64,000 nt of DNA from Paramarasmius palmivorus (taxonomy: Eukaryota > Basidiomycota > Agaricomycetes > Agaricales > Marasmiaceae), in NCBI GenBank assembly GCA_037176845.1, contig JAYKXP010000090.1, positions 124,001 through 188,000 of the forward strand, in the 5' to 3' direction. The notes under the pieces were generated by a model. The model had not been told where the DNA came from, did not search any database, and saw only the letters and a program-made list of their open reading frames with translations. The position numbers were made by a program, and so were the translations under genes. Shown here piece by piece: positions 49,045 through 59,884 of the stretch. The first letter of the stretch is position 1. The number at the start of each line of letters is the position of its first letter.

Positions 49045-50622
49045 ATGCTACGACGCTGTACGTTTTAATTGCCTTGCGAGAAATGAAGCTCAAACAAACT
49101 CGAAGCAAGGCAAGGAGGCTGAGGACCAAAGTCCGGTTCGGAACCCGTACAAAATAAGATCATTTCAGAGGGCTATTCAGGCCATTGAAGGGCTCAAACA
49201 ACCGATCGAAAAGCCAGAGGATGTCCAGGGTGTGCGTCAGCTACTTCCTCTGTTTACAATAGACCTAATTTTTTGAAACGCAGTTAAGGGGACTTGGTGT
49301 TGGAGCAGGGATATCGAAGCGAATAGTTGAGTTTTTGAAAGGAAACGACGTGGTATGGTTGCTCGGTATATCGTCGTTACCGGAAGTTGACGTGCAGGTT
49401 TTATAGGCAGCGCCAATAGACCCGAAGGAGAGGCGCGAAGAAGACAAGAAACTCCTTGCACGTTTGGATCTTGAAAAGGTTCCTTACATAGGGTGAGTAC
49501 CCAGCTTAGAAATTCTTCTAGATTTTCATTTCCTATACAGCCCGACGGCAGCTCAAAAATTGGTTGACATGGGATGCAAGAGTATAGATGAGCTTCTCAA
49601 ACCGAAATATTTTGAGGAGCTCAAGCCGACCCAACGAATTGGGGCTAGGTATTACCACCACCTACAGCAACCGGTTCAGAGGCAAGAAGCAGAAGCTATC
49701 GCAGTATGCATTCCACATTGCTTCCGTCAATCAGCATGCTCACTCCTTCTCAAGAACCTAGTCGGAGAAACATTATCTCCCCGAAGTCGCGTTGTTATAT
49801 GCGGAAGCTAGTACGTTTGGACCTTTCGCACCTTGGAGCACCTACTCACTCAGTTGTAGTCGCCGAAATTACCCAATTGCCCCATCTGCCGTCATCCTCA
49901 TTCAACATAGTGCCCCAGTCCATATCCCACTCCCGAATGTCCCACCATTCGCCAAAGCACCGGAAGACGCGACGGTAGACCGCCGGGGTCGGGTTCATGT
50001 TGCTTTCCGTCCCACGAGTGGATATAGCAGCAGGCTCGAAACTGCACGCGACCCGCTTCTTGGCACTATCGTGCCGGCATTGGAGGAACGAGGTTTATTA
50101 GCCGAGAAAATACAAAGCTCAGCCGGAAGATGGATAGGCATCGCGAGAGTGCCTGATTCTGCGGACACCAAGAATGGAGAGACTGAAATTCACCCCTTCG
50201 ACGTGCGGCGATTGAGGAAGGAAGCGATTAGCGAGGGTAAAGGCATTTTTAGAAAAATGGAGCTCAAGTATGTATCTTACTGTTTCCAAGCTTGAGAGAT
50301 GGCATTAACATATGTTCCCAGCCTAATTTCCGAAAAGTCCCTTGGTGCGGCCCTCATTGCGTTGACCGGCGACGTTGAGTTTAATCGAATCATACGACTC
50401 GCGGCTGCAAAGATGGGCTTGCTATTAAATGAGTTTGGGCTATGGAAGTATAATGAGAACTCCTGGGAGCTTCTTCCTGCATCGAACGACGAGAAGGAAA
50501 TTTTTGCGGAGCTGGGGATGAAATACGTCGAACCGGAGAGACGGAACTATTCTTATCTCACGAAAAATGGCAACCGAACACGCCCTGCTACGGATGTCAA
50601 ACCCGCTTTGAAGGCTTACTAG
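49045..50622 (+). CDS. Family X DNA polymerase-like protein lacking catalytic aspartates
   Basis: Fold and order are those of family X polymerases (beta/lambda/Pol4). The 8-kDa-like domain has PYKIRSFQRAIQAIEGLKQP and hairpin-helix-hairpin LRGLGVGAGISKRIVEFLK; the second hairpin is VPYIGPTAAQKLVDMG; then RIGARYYHHLQQPVQRQEAE. The palm begins SRVVICGSYRR, where the family next has a DxD metal-binding motif before HP/HVHIP. Here the segment to HIPLP contains no aspartate in the coding frame. The third catalytic position, normally RRMD-x-x, reads FRKMELK, with glutamate. The rest (GAALIALTGDVEFNRIIRL, AAAKMGLLLNEFGLW, YVEPERRNYSYL) is well conserved. Six or so introns, frame intact. The 5' end is uncertain; the ATG at 49045 is the best guess. 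Confidence 0.8.
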
Positions 50623-51342
50623 ATTTTGGATACTATATACCTCGCCACTACATTGTACTCAGGCTACTACTAATGGATCCAGACCATCGAACATTTCGAT
50701 GTTGGTACTTACCCCACCCATGACGGACGATATTTATGGAATTAGGAGAAGGGCAGCAATGTAAATGTTGCTGCTGAGCGGCGCTGAGCTTGGGTGCATC
50801 AGAAGCCCCAGTCCTAGCAATTGGCTCCAAGGGCAGCTGCAAGGTACGCGACCACTCCTCGTGATTTGAACTGTTGGCCTTCGCCATAATTTTTGGACGC
50901 TGCCCGTACAGTCTGAAGGGTTGTTGAGCAATGACAGGTATTTTGTTTGTTCATCAGCGTGTTTCAAGAAACAGACGTGGAGACTTGTGATATCTCAGCG
51001 ATAGCCAGGAAAATAAATCTTTCGGGGTATGGGAGGCGTCTGAACTCTCAACAGGTATTCTCTACTGAGAACATACTCAGACGCTTCGTAATCGAAACGG
51101 TGGGTTAACGTTTAACATCGCTTGACACAACCACTTGATCATGGCGCTTCCAAATGGTCAATCATGGGCGCCCAAATATCTTGTCAGTCTATTATCGACA
51201 AAGTAATCTACTTAGACTGCAGTAAAGATATCTAAACCATGAATAGTGTATTGTATTTATCGATTAACTCGTATCATACATGTAGCTTGAGAGTACATAT
51301 CATGCAAAAGACCAGTAGAAGTACAAAATATCTTATCCGAAT
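50623..51342. other. Tail-to-tail spacer, PolX-like to deaminase gene
   Basis: Contains a minus-strand open frame (50648-50887, MAKANSSNHEEWSRTLQLPL) of unknown meaning; I found no family or splice support for it. AT-rich towards 51230-51330, as expected of 3' UTR. Confidence 0.35.
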
Positions 51343-52892
51343 CTAGTTGTCATAACCTTTGTCCAAGAGGTACACTCCATGCCCCCACATGTTCCAGAGC
51401 CCTTCAGGATTCCCTACTTTCTCATTCACATACTCCAGCAACACGCCCACCAACATCGCCTTCAAGCGCTTCATAAGGTCATCCAATATAACCCCATCCA
51501 TCTCCGATGGCAGCGTCCATACTGTCCCCTCATGCAACCCAACATCCGCGGATCTACAGTGTACGCTCGGACGCATGACGGTATTGTGGATCTGAAAGAC
51601 GAGACGGCAGAGTGTACACGGCAACTTTGATATGCCCAAGTATGGTGTAATGTTGAGCTCGTGGTACCGAACATAGGAAAGTAATGCCAGTTCGGCATGG
51701 ACGTGGCATGAACGAGGCCTTATTTGCGTCGTTCTGCGCTTCCGCTGTATCCACGAGATGAAAGAGTCCATGTATTCCGGGTCCTCGAGATTTATCCATC
51801 CCAGGTTCAGTGTTGGTGTCGTGTTCAAGATGAAAGAGGACCTCTCGGACCATCCTCTTTAGTTCCTCCTTGTCGATTTCGGCGGTAGCGTTCACCTTGC
51901 GCGGAATCTCGCGCTGGGATGACAACGACTTGGTAGGCGGCATCGATGAACGGTCGTAAGCGTCTAGCTTGAGCGAAACGAACCAGGAAGGATTTGTAGG
52001 AATCCAAGGACATCCATTTAGTGACCCAGCGTGTCATGGGGAAGTAGACCTTGAGGTATGCTACAGACAAACATGTTTGAGTACGATGTCGTCGAAAAGA
52101 TCAAGGACACGTTGAGAAGACGCACTGTTTGCATATTGTTCGAACGCGGTCAAACAACTTTAGTCTCCCAAATCCAGTGGTAAACTTCTTCGCTTGACTC
52201 GTTCCCGCATATATGGCCAGCTGTAACTCCACAAAATGGTCCATCGTCCATCGAAGGTTGTACTCTGTGATCAGAGATGCCATTTCTTGTATCCTGTTCT
52301 TGGACAGCATCTGTCCCAACGCACGGATGTTCTCGAAGACTGTCTCGAGATCATCGATCTCGTTGACATCGAAGAACAAACCCACGTCGTCCCTTCCACT
52401 TGCGATTACGGCGCTAACATGGTCAAACTCCTTTCTCCACTTGTTGAACGAGTGCTCGAACTTGTCCCAGGAATATTCGTACATCTTCTGTGTGAGGTCT
52501 GCTCGTGGTTGTGCGTCGTCATCTTCTCGGTGTGCGATCTCCTTTATGGTCGTTATAAGAGACTGAACGTGGGTTTCTACTTGTATGGGTGAACGAGATG
52601 ATGTCGGATGGGAGATGTAAATTGCAATTCCACGTTCGCCGGTAGAAACCGCTACTGCTGCCCTGCCCTGCTTTGGTCCAGAGATGATAACACATGAGAG
52701 AACGTCCAAGAGGTTTCGAAGGCTTTTTGGGATCTGCTTGCATTCGGATAGGTCATCCTGGAGTAGGTCTTTGCGACTGTGACATTTTCGTGCATAATTT
52801 TGGTGAAATACACTGAGCTGGTATCCAGTCAAGATTTGAGAAAGGATGGTGCTGTAAAGCTCCGGGTCGGACGATGATAGTGGTGTGGACAT
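51343..52892 (-). CDS. OTT_1508-like deaminase-fold protein
   Basis: About 490 residues. The long N-terminal part (MSTPLSSSDPELYSTILSQI onwards) is helical and without known motif. The C-terminal part shows a zinc-deaminase signature: HVHAELALLSYVRYHEL supplies the His and the catalytic Glu (HAE), and GISKLPCTLCRLVF supplies the PCxxC cysteines. Spacing and context match the OTT_1508-like deaminases, a fungal-expanded branch of the nucleic-acid/nucleotide deaminase superfamily, whose substrates are unknown. Two introns: one near 52065-52130 (joint uncertain) and one of about 41 bases near 51867-51907 that restores frame between VVVIPARDSAQ and SFILNTTPTLNLGWINLED. Roles proposed for relatives in defence or conflict are inference only. 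Confidence 0.75.
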
Positions 52893-53061
52893 GAGGTGTA
52901 TTTGTTAGGAGGTTTTTGTGACCCTTTGTCTTGATTTCCTAGTGAGCACCAAATAGAGACATATTCTGAGATACTTTCTTCAATATTGGTTGGAGGCAGT
53001 GGATATTCCGCTGTACACTGGCAAACGGGGAGCATGACATGGTCGACGTGATGGGAGCTTG

Positions 53062-53150
53062 AGAACAATGAGTACATCGGCTAGCAATAGCTTAACTCTT
53101 TCCTGATCCACCACGACGACTCATTCTGAAGAAGTGAGTACATTCTAGAT
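53062..53150. repeat. Flank of tandem duplication, copy 1
   Basis: Diverged copy of 54325-54420: shared words include TCGGCTAGCA, TTTCCTGATCCAC, CGACGA and TTCTGAA..GTGAGTA in the same order. It lies upstream of the decayed F-box copy, as the other lies upstream of the intact gene, and so marks the 5' edge of the duplicated unit. Confidence 0.6.
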
Positions 53151-53198
53151 TCAGATCCATATAAACGATACAGCGTTACATGCATTACAGCTAAACCC

Positions 53199-54140
53199 GT
53201 GTTCAACGTTCAAGGTGCATTGCTAGACAGTGGTGCTTATTCCTCTTTGCCTTTGAAAACTTTCAAATGGCGGGAACCTCAGCACGGAAGGATGACACTC
53301 TCACTTCAACGCAAGAATACATCAAGTCGGCTACTCAGTCTCCCGTCAGACGTTTTCGTACTTCTTTGGATGGAGGGGATAACCCAAATTGTTAACATTC
53401 TTGACCATGCGCATTGGGGAAGAACTTCGAAATCGCAAACGCTCTTGGTTAACTGCTACCCAGATCCATAAGGACGGCACCTACTCCACTCCGGCGTATA
53501 GTTACGATTTCTCGGATCAGGATGGGGTGGTGGGATGGACGACGCAGAGAATCATCGAAGAGTTTAGGATCGTCCTTGCTATATACTTATCAGTGGTCAA
53601 CTGGTCAACGATTACTTGTGAGTGTCCCGAACATGTACCGTTTCTATCCGAATACGTATCATACACTACAGCACATTGACGGAGAACCTGATAGGGTCAT
53701 CTTCAACTTCAGCGAGAACCACATTCCTCTGCAGTTCCTGGAAAAGACTCGAGAAACGTACCATAACCTGTCCCAAGAGTTCCTCGTTTACACCAACCTA
53801 TCGACTGTTGAAGGTCGAAGCGGCTCCAATCCCGCCACGTTGGGCTCGACATTCAGTACTTAGTACTCAGTTCCGACAGACCGTTTCACGTCCCTTCACG
53901 GACTCTATTATCCCTATTCATGAAGAGAGACGGCTATAAGAGTTCATGGGGTCTCAAGTAACATGTCGCGCCGATGCAAGTGCTTCGGTGCAGATAGCTA
54001 TCTCATTTGGGCAGTGGACCGTGACGTTATCAGCGAGCCCTCTGGTAATTGGGAACCTGCAGCTGAAGCTCAATCGAATATGTAGCAGCACATTGGTTGT
54101 GATTGCATGCGAATATCGACGTGTATATGTTTAGATACCG
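53199..54140 (+). pseudogene. Decayed copy of the neighbouring F-box gene
   Basis: A broken relative of the gene at 54634-56441. Matching blocks in order: SRLLSLPSDVFVLLW (gene: TQLLSLPPELLLRIL), YQWSTGQRLLVS (gene: FQWTTGQQLLVS), HIDGEPD followed by NFSENHI (gene: YIEGEPE, LNEDHI), NPATLGSTF (gene: NPTLSGSTF), and a nucleotide match to the gene's DKPFHVSS region. Large internal parts are missing and the blocks lie in different frames with stops between them. No product expected. Confidence 0.72.
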
Positions 54141-54324
54141 TTCAATTATGATAAAGTAAATGTGTTGCTCGTTTGTCTTCCTCAATCCCAGGCCCCAGAA
54201 TCCATTTCGCTATTGACCACTGGTGAATCCAACTTTCTAAGTTTCTTGGCCGGTGCTGCACTGTGGCAATGGTTTTGGAATAATCAATCAGTATTGTTGG
54301 GGAAATGGAACGTGTTGATCAAGC

Positions 54325-54420
54325 AGACAATGGATCGGCTAGCACCAATAACATCACTTCTCTTTCCTGATCCACGACGACGCAGGATCTCGACTTGTTC
54401 TGAAATGGTGAGTATACGTC
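54325..54420. repeat. Flank of tandem duplication, copy 2
   Basis: Partner of the repeat at 53062-53150, about 1.26 kb downstream and just upstream of the intact F-box gene. The remaining spacer to 54633 is the promoter of that gene. Confidence 0.6.
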
Positions 54421-54633
54421 CATCTCAGCGCATAAACTCTCAAAGACGCACGATTCTACAGGTACATAAGCTGCTTTCAAAGTCCCATTCGTAGTGGAAC
54501 GTTTAACGGCTGCCTCACCTTGCGCAGCAGCACACATTGATTCATCGTCACTTTATCATCCCTCGATACAATCTCGACCCTTCCAATATCCTTGGTTCAT
54601 CAAGCTATAAATAGTGGAATCATCGACGGAATT

Positions 54634-56441
54634 ATGGCTCAATTCAGAACTCCATCTCAAAACGCAACTTACCAGGCCCAACGCCCATTCCCATCAACCC
54701 AATTACTCAGTTTACCCCCAGAACTTCTCCTTCGAATATTGACCTTCCTTCCCGCTCGGGACATCACAAAGTGTGTAAAACTTTGTCGGTGTCTCTGGTC
54801 ACTGTTCCGCAACTCGTCGACTCTCAAATACATCCAAGAATGCGACCTCAGCGGTGTAGAAGACAACCCAGACAATCTTCTCAGCCATGCGGAAAAGCTT
54901 CGCATGCTCAGAAATCGTGAATATTCTTGGGCAAATTGTCGCCCAGATTTCTCGAAGATGGCGCCTGCCGTCGATTTCAGTCTGGGTTATAGCTATGATT
55001 TGGCGGGCCACAACGGAGTGTACACCATGGGAGTTTCAACAAGAGACAAGTTGAAATACTTCAGGCTGCCAAGCAAGCCTGACGATGTGATGGAATGGCT
55101 AACATTCGAGCCTAAGGCGGAGTGGACAGAGCATAAGGATATCGTAGATTATAGGATCAGCCTTCACGAACATGATCTCATAGCTCTCCTCACAACGTAC
55201 GTGATCCCTCAACCATCTTCGAGAACGTATCACTGACATTTTCGTTCAGCAAACACGCCGAAGCGCCAGGTATGGTGGAAGTCGAACTCTCGCTGCACCA
55301 ATTCTCTACCGGCAAATATCATCCACTCGCCGCGCGACCTCTTATACCGCTCACACGAGGCGAGGTGTCGTGGGGACCTCCTGCAATCGCCTGTGAGGTA
55401 TCTGGCCAGTACCTAGTCCTGACCCTGAATTTCTGGTTCAATCCACTGTGGAGGTCGTCGGTCTGGGTCTTCCAGTGGACAACTGGTCAACAGCTGCTCG
55501 TGAGTAATCTCAACTCCTAGAAACACTGTTTTACTAATTGTGACTACAATCCTTAGTACATCGAGGGGGAACCTGAATCGCACGAAGGAGTCGCATTCCT
55601 GAACGAGGACCACATCCTTATACCAAATCCACTGAGCAACACCATCGAGATATGGAAAATCCCCCAGCTTGGTGATGATCCATCCACGTCACCTGTCCAG
55701 GTCCTCGGTCTGCCCAGTTTGGAGGGAGGACACATCTTCGACCACATCTCCTGTCGAAGTGAACCCAATCCCACTCTTTCAGGCTCGACATTCAACCCTG
55801 ACAAGCCATTTCACGTCTCTTCGAAGAACTCCATCATAATTCTTCACCTCATAATCGACACCGATGATGGCGCTTGTGTAACAATCATTGTCCATCGATC
55901 GTCTTTGCTGGAGCTCGCTCAACGACAAGAAGAGCTGTCCGTGCTTTATCCTACCCCCATTCCTTGGGAGGCATGGGGGCCTTCGAAAACGTGCTGCGTA
56001 GATAATGGCGACGTGCCATGGATAACTATTTCGTGTGGGCAACGGGTCGTAATATTACCCTCGGGCACACCCGAGGCACCTATACCTCTGAGGGTATACG
56101 ATTTCGGAAAGGTCAGCGTGAAGAAGGTCGAGAAAGAGCTAGAGAAATTGAACGAGGAGGAAAAGCTGGCGTATAATGGACCAGTGGTGAAACGAAAGAC
56201 GGTTCTAAGTGACGCCACAGTCAAATACTTTCAGGGACCAATCACCTCCTGCCTGCCCTATGTGGAGAGTCGGACGGAGAAGCTGTACGATATTTCGGGT
56301 GCAATGATGGATGAGGAAAGGATCATTGCAATTAAGGTACGTTTGCAAGGTTTGAAACTGTACGGGACATTGATGTACGTTTGTCGACAGACGGATGCTG
56401 AAGACAACATTACTTCCATGGAGATTCTCCATTTCGGTTAG
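54634..56441 (+). CDS. F-box protein
   Basis: F-box at about residues 22-65: STQLLSLPPELLLRILTFLP, ARDITKCVKLCRCLWSLFRN. It would link SKP1 of an SCF ubiquitin ligase to an unknown substrate. The remainder (about 510 residues) shows repeated hydrophobic blocks such as SVWVFQWTTGQQLL and DHILIPNPLSNTIEIWKIPQ that may form a beta-propeller-like domain, although no clear WD dipeptides are seen. A basic stretch KKVEKELEKLNEEEKLA looks like a short coiled helix. Two introns (near 55199-55250 and 55501-55557). ATG 54634 chosen because the upstream open frame begins only with TTG. Frame intact; a decayed tandem copy lies just upstream. Confidence 0.82.
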
Positions 56442-56634
56442 AGGATACCATGTGCCACTAAATGCAGTCCTCTGGTTCTGCTATATATTTGGGTCTTGCC
56501 TCTTTTGCTGAGTGGGTAATGTTTGAGAAGAGCGACAGTGTAGCAACAAATTACTATTCCTTCTCCGTGCTAGGATACAAAACAACAACCGTGTACAAAT
56601 ACCATTTGGAATAGAGTAAAGTAAGGATAATTCA

Positions 56635-57949
56635 TTCGTCTTCGTCGCTGGAATCCATGTCACTATCGGTGAATTCCGCCTCGCTTTCCATTTTGAGGTC
56701 ATAAACGTCGACAGGTTCCCCTTCGCCTTTGATAGTGCCATCAACCAAAGGATTTTCATTTCCATGACCACCTTCACCATCATTCACTATCCAGAATTGA
56801 CCGTTCCAAGAAGTCCTCAAGAGGGTCGCAAACTTCCATATTATCTTCCGAGTCGTCAGAGTCATAACCGTTTCTCGCGACTTGTTCGATCTTGGTCAAC
56901 TCGTCCGCCCATCCGAGGTGGCAAGGCCTGGTAAGCCACGCCCCAGGAGCTACTTGTGTGGTCCTCCACGCCAGCGCTCCGTCCAGCACAGTATACACGA
57001 CTTCCAAAGAGCAGCGCCTCCTCCAAGCACTCGTCGACATAACGTGACCCATCCGTGTCGTCTTCGTCAAGCACGATCTCTCTCCCAAGGCAGACCTTCC
57101 ACGAAACGAACCCCACGCCGGAGTCAGGGTCAACCTTGAGCATCTCGGGCCCCGCCCATTCCTGCACCAAGTCATCTGTCATCTCGAACCATATACCGGT
57201 ATCTTGCATGTAGCTGAGGTAGAATGTTTCGCACATCATGCGCGTAGCACCACGTGCCAAAAGTTCGCGGTACTCCTCGACGCGATCTTCATAGTCGTAA
57301 GCGATGGTATCTGGGCGAAGTCGAGCAAGGTCAATGTCCCGAAGGGGTGTTGTTGCTCGTGGTGGTCCTGACAATCGGTACTCTTGTTGATCTTGATGGC
57401 GTTTCTGGTGGAAATTATCAAGAAGATTCGCATCTATCGGTATGCTATCGGGAGTTTCTTCGCAGACCTGTATGTAAGAGATGGTGTTAGTATAGATATA
57501 ATACTAGATTTAAAGAAAAACGCTATACAACGCACCCATTCGCGATAATCCATACCGCAACCCTCGCAAAATCTTTCTGCAATCTCCCAGTTACATTCGG
57601 AGCAGCGGTATATCCCATCTCCTTCACCGGACCAAATTGGCTGGCCGACGACGTCTGGCTTTAGGGGTGCCATTTCCTGGTCATGGTTCTCCTCATCGTC
57701 GTCATCTTCTATAATAACAACCCTATCTTCCTGCTTGATTTTCCTATCCAATCCACGAATAGAAGTAGAGTTTCCATTAGCTTTCTGTAGAGCTTCTCGT
57801 AGCTGCTGAATTTCTTTTTCTTGTTCTTTTATTTTCTACGGGTAAAAAGTGAGCTATCGGTATTCTCTCCATCATCAATATTATAAAGGCACCCTTTTCT
57901 GAGTTTTCACGAGCTCTTGAATATTTTCTTGTTTCGCTGCTTCAGACAT
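56635..57949 (-). CDS. Zinc-ribbon/coiled-coil protein, tandem copy 1 (frame-disturbed)
   Basis: Starts MSEAAKQENIQELVKTQK; after an intron a coiled coil (KIKEQEKEIQQLREALQ), an acidic stretch, then a four-cysteine module, YRCSECNWEIAERFCEGCGM, likely a zinc ribbon. A conserved C-terminal block follows: TTPLRDIDLARLRPDTIAYD, EYRELLARGATRMMCETFYL and VGFVSWKVCLGREIVLDE. It is a paralogue of the gene at 58246-59612. Compared with that gene, copy 1 has an insertion near 56984-57005 whose length is not a multiple of three, and a further shift near 56800-56830 before an acidic tail ending SDSDMDSSDEDE or similar. No reasonable introns fix these, so it may be decaying. Confidence 0.62.
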
Positions 57950-57980
57950 GATGAAAGTGACTGAGAAAATAATTTCCAGC

Positions 57981-58006
57981 GACGCGTCGCGTCGAGTGAT
58001 CACGTG
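57981..58006. promoter_or_regulatory. GACGCGTCGCG...CACGTG promoter motif of copy 1
   Basis: Palindromic CGACGCGTCG core (contains ACGCGT, the MluI cell-cycle box) followed by CACGTG at 58001-58006, 30-57 bases upstream of the copy 1 start. The same pair of elements occurs before copy 2. Confidence 0.55.
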
Positions 58007-58245
58007 CAGCTTCACTGGCCGTCTCCAAACTTCAAACTCAAAGGTCCCTAGTAAGTCAGAAGTCTCCGAACGGGGTTCATAAAGCGATGAAACTGCTCAA
58101 TCTCCCTCCGGAAATTGCCATCATTGAACATATATTCAACAAAAACACTACGTAAACCAAAATTTGTTGCTAGATTTGAGAGATATGCAAGTATAGAATA
58201 TCGACTATGCACAGATCGCTAGAGTATATCACAGCCCGCCAAGAT

Positions 58246-59612
58246 TCACGTGTCTTCTTCGTCAGTCTCAGAATCCCAATCGCTATCAACAGATTCATCC
58301 CCTTCGCTTTCAGGTGCGGGGTCGGACATCTGAGCCTCCTCATCACTTCGATCACCGTCCGGCCCATATCCCCCTTCCCCATCCCAGCCCAACTGCACCA
58401 TACCATCACTATCGTTGTCCTCCTCTTCATCCCCCGAATTATCCGACTCGTAGTCATTCTTCGCCACTTGTTCAGGATACGCCCACTCTTCGTCATTACC
58501 CAGATACCGACCAACCTCGAACCACTCGCGCACGTCAGCCGTATGATCAGGCGCCGAGGCAGCATCCATAAACGGTCGTGTTACCCATTCTCCAGGGCTT
58601 GCCTCAACTGTCCTCCATGCCAATGTTCCGCCTGTACGGCCTCCAAACAATAGTGCTTCTTCCAAAAACTCGTCGACGTAAACTGATCCATCTTCGTCTT
58701 CTTTGTCAAGAACAATCTCCCTTCCGAGGCAGACTTTCCAAGAAATAAAAGCCGGGTTGAGCATCTTTGGTCCTGCCCATTCTTGTAGCAGGTCGTCCTT
58801 GATCTGGAGCCATATACCCGTGTCTTGCGAGTAGCTGAGGTGGAACGTTTCGCACATCATACGCGTTGCTCCACGCGCCAGTAGAGACTTGTACTCTTCT
58901 ACGCGGTTTCCGTAATCGTAGGCAACAGTGTCTGGATGCAGTCGAGCATCGTTAATGTCCCGGAGAGGTGTCGTTTCCCGTTGCTCGGCCATTCGATAGT
59001 CTTCCTTTTCGCGTTTCTGGTAAACCACGTCAAGGTAGTTTTCATCTAGAGGTTCACTGTCAGGTGTTTCTTCGCAGATCTGATATCGAAATGACGTCAA
59101 TAAGATTATTGTGAATAAAAACAGGAAAGGAAACGCTGGCAGCAGAATCAACGCACCCAGTTTTTATAGCTCCTGTTACACCCCTCACATCGTCTTTCTA
59201 CGATTTCAGTACCACACACCGAGCAGCGATAGAGATGCTCATCCAGAACCCACAGAGGTTCCCCTTCGATCCCGGGTTCAAAGTCGACATAAGGTGTCAT
59301 TTCCGAGTCAGAGTCGTCCTCATCCAACGGGCCTTCATCCATCATTATATCGTCATCGCCTTCCTCGTCCTCGGAGGCATCTTCCTCTTTCTTGACATGC
59401 CCTTGTAGTTTGATTTCCTCATTGGCTTTCTGTGAGGCTAGAGCTTGTCGCAGTTCCTCGACTTGTTTTTCTAGATCCTCGATTTTCTGAAACGAGCTAA
59501 TCAGTGCTATGATTTTTGAGAGTAGTACGATACACAGACGCACCTTGTCCTTGGCTTTCAGAATCTCTGAAGTGGGAAGATTGAGATGTTCAGCTCCCGT
59601 CTGGGTGGCCAT
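58246..59612 (-). CDS. Zinc-ribbon/coiled-coil protein, tandem copy 2 (intact)
   Basis: About 400 residues, family of unknown function. The start MATQTGAEHLNLPTSEILKA is followed by a coiled coil (KIEDLEKQVEELRQALASQK), an acidic region, the four-cysteine module YRCSVCGTEIVERRCEGCNR, then after an intron ICEETPDSEPLDENYL and the conserved block TTPLRDINDARLHPDTVAYD, YKSLLARGATRMMCETFHLS, FISWKVCLGREIVLDK. A very acidic C-terminus (ESVDSDWDSETDEEDT) ends at 58246. All introns keep frame, in contrast to copy 1. The module suggests zinc binding and protein or nucleic-acid contacts; nothing else can be said. Confidence 0.78.
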
Positions 59613-59653
59613 GGAAGAGCGAGAGGAAAAGAGTTTGGGACCTGGGTGAAACA

Positions 59654-59674
59654 CGACGCGTCGCGAAGCACGTG
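59654..59674. promoter_or_regulatory. GACGCGTCGCG...CACGTG promoter motif of copy 2
   Basis: CGACGCGTCG at 59654-59663 and CACGTG at 59669-59674, about 42-62 bases upstream of the copy 2 start, matching the arrangement before copy 1 although the flanks differ. The spacing between the two elements is shorter here. Confidence 0.55.
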
Positions 59675-59884
59675 CATGGCACGAAATTGACCAGATAGCA
59701 CGACACGGCGAAACGACAACAAAAAGGCACACCAGTCATTGAAGTAAGTAAAAAATACTTACACTTGACAATAATACAATCCAATTTCAATCCGAGATAT
59801 CGTACACTTACCCATATCCTCATAATAAGTATCATACAATTTGAAGTCGTCTCTGCCTTTCTTTCCTAATCTTTTTGTGCCAAC

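Noticed and set aside
58207..58653. 148-codon plus-strand frame across the zinc-ribbon copy 2 gene
   Set aside because: Antisense shadow of the acidic C-terminus of copy 2.
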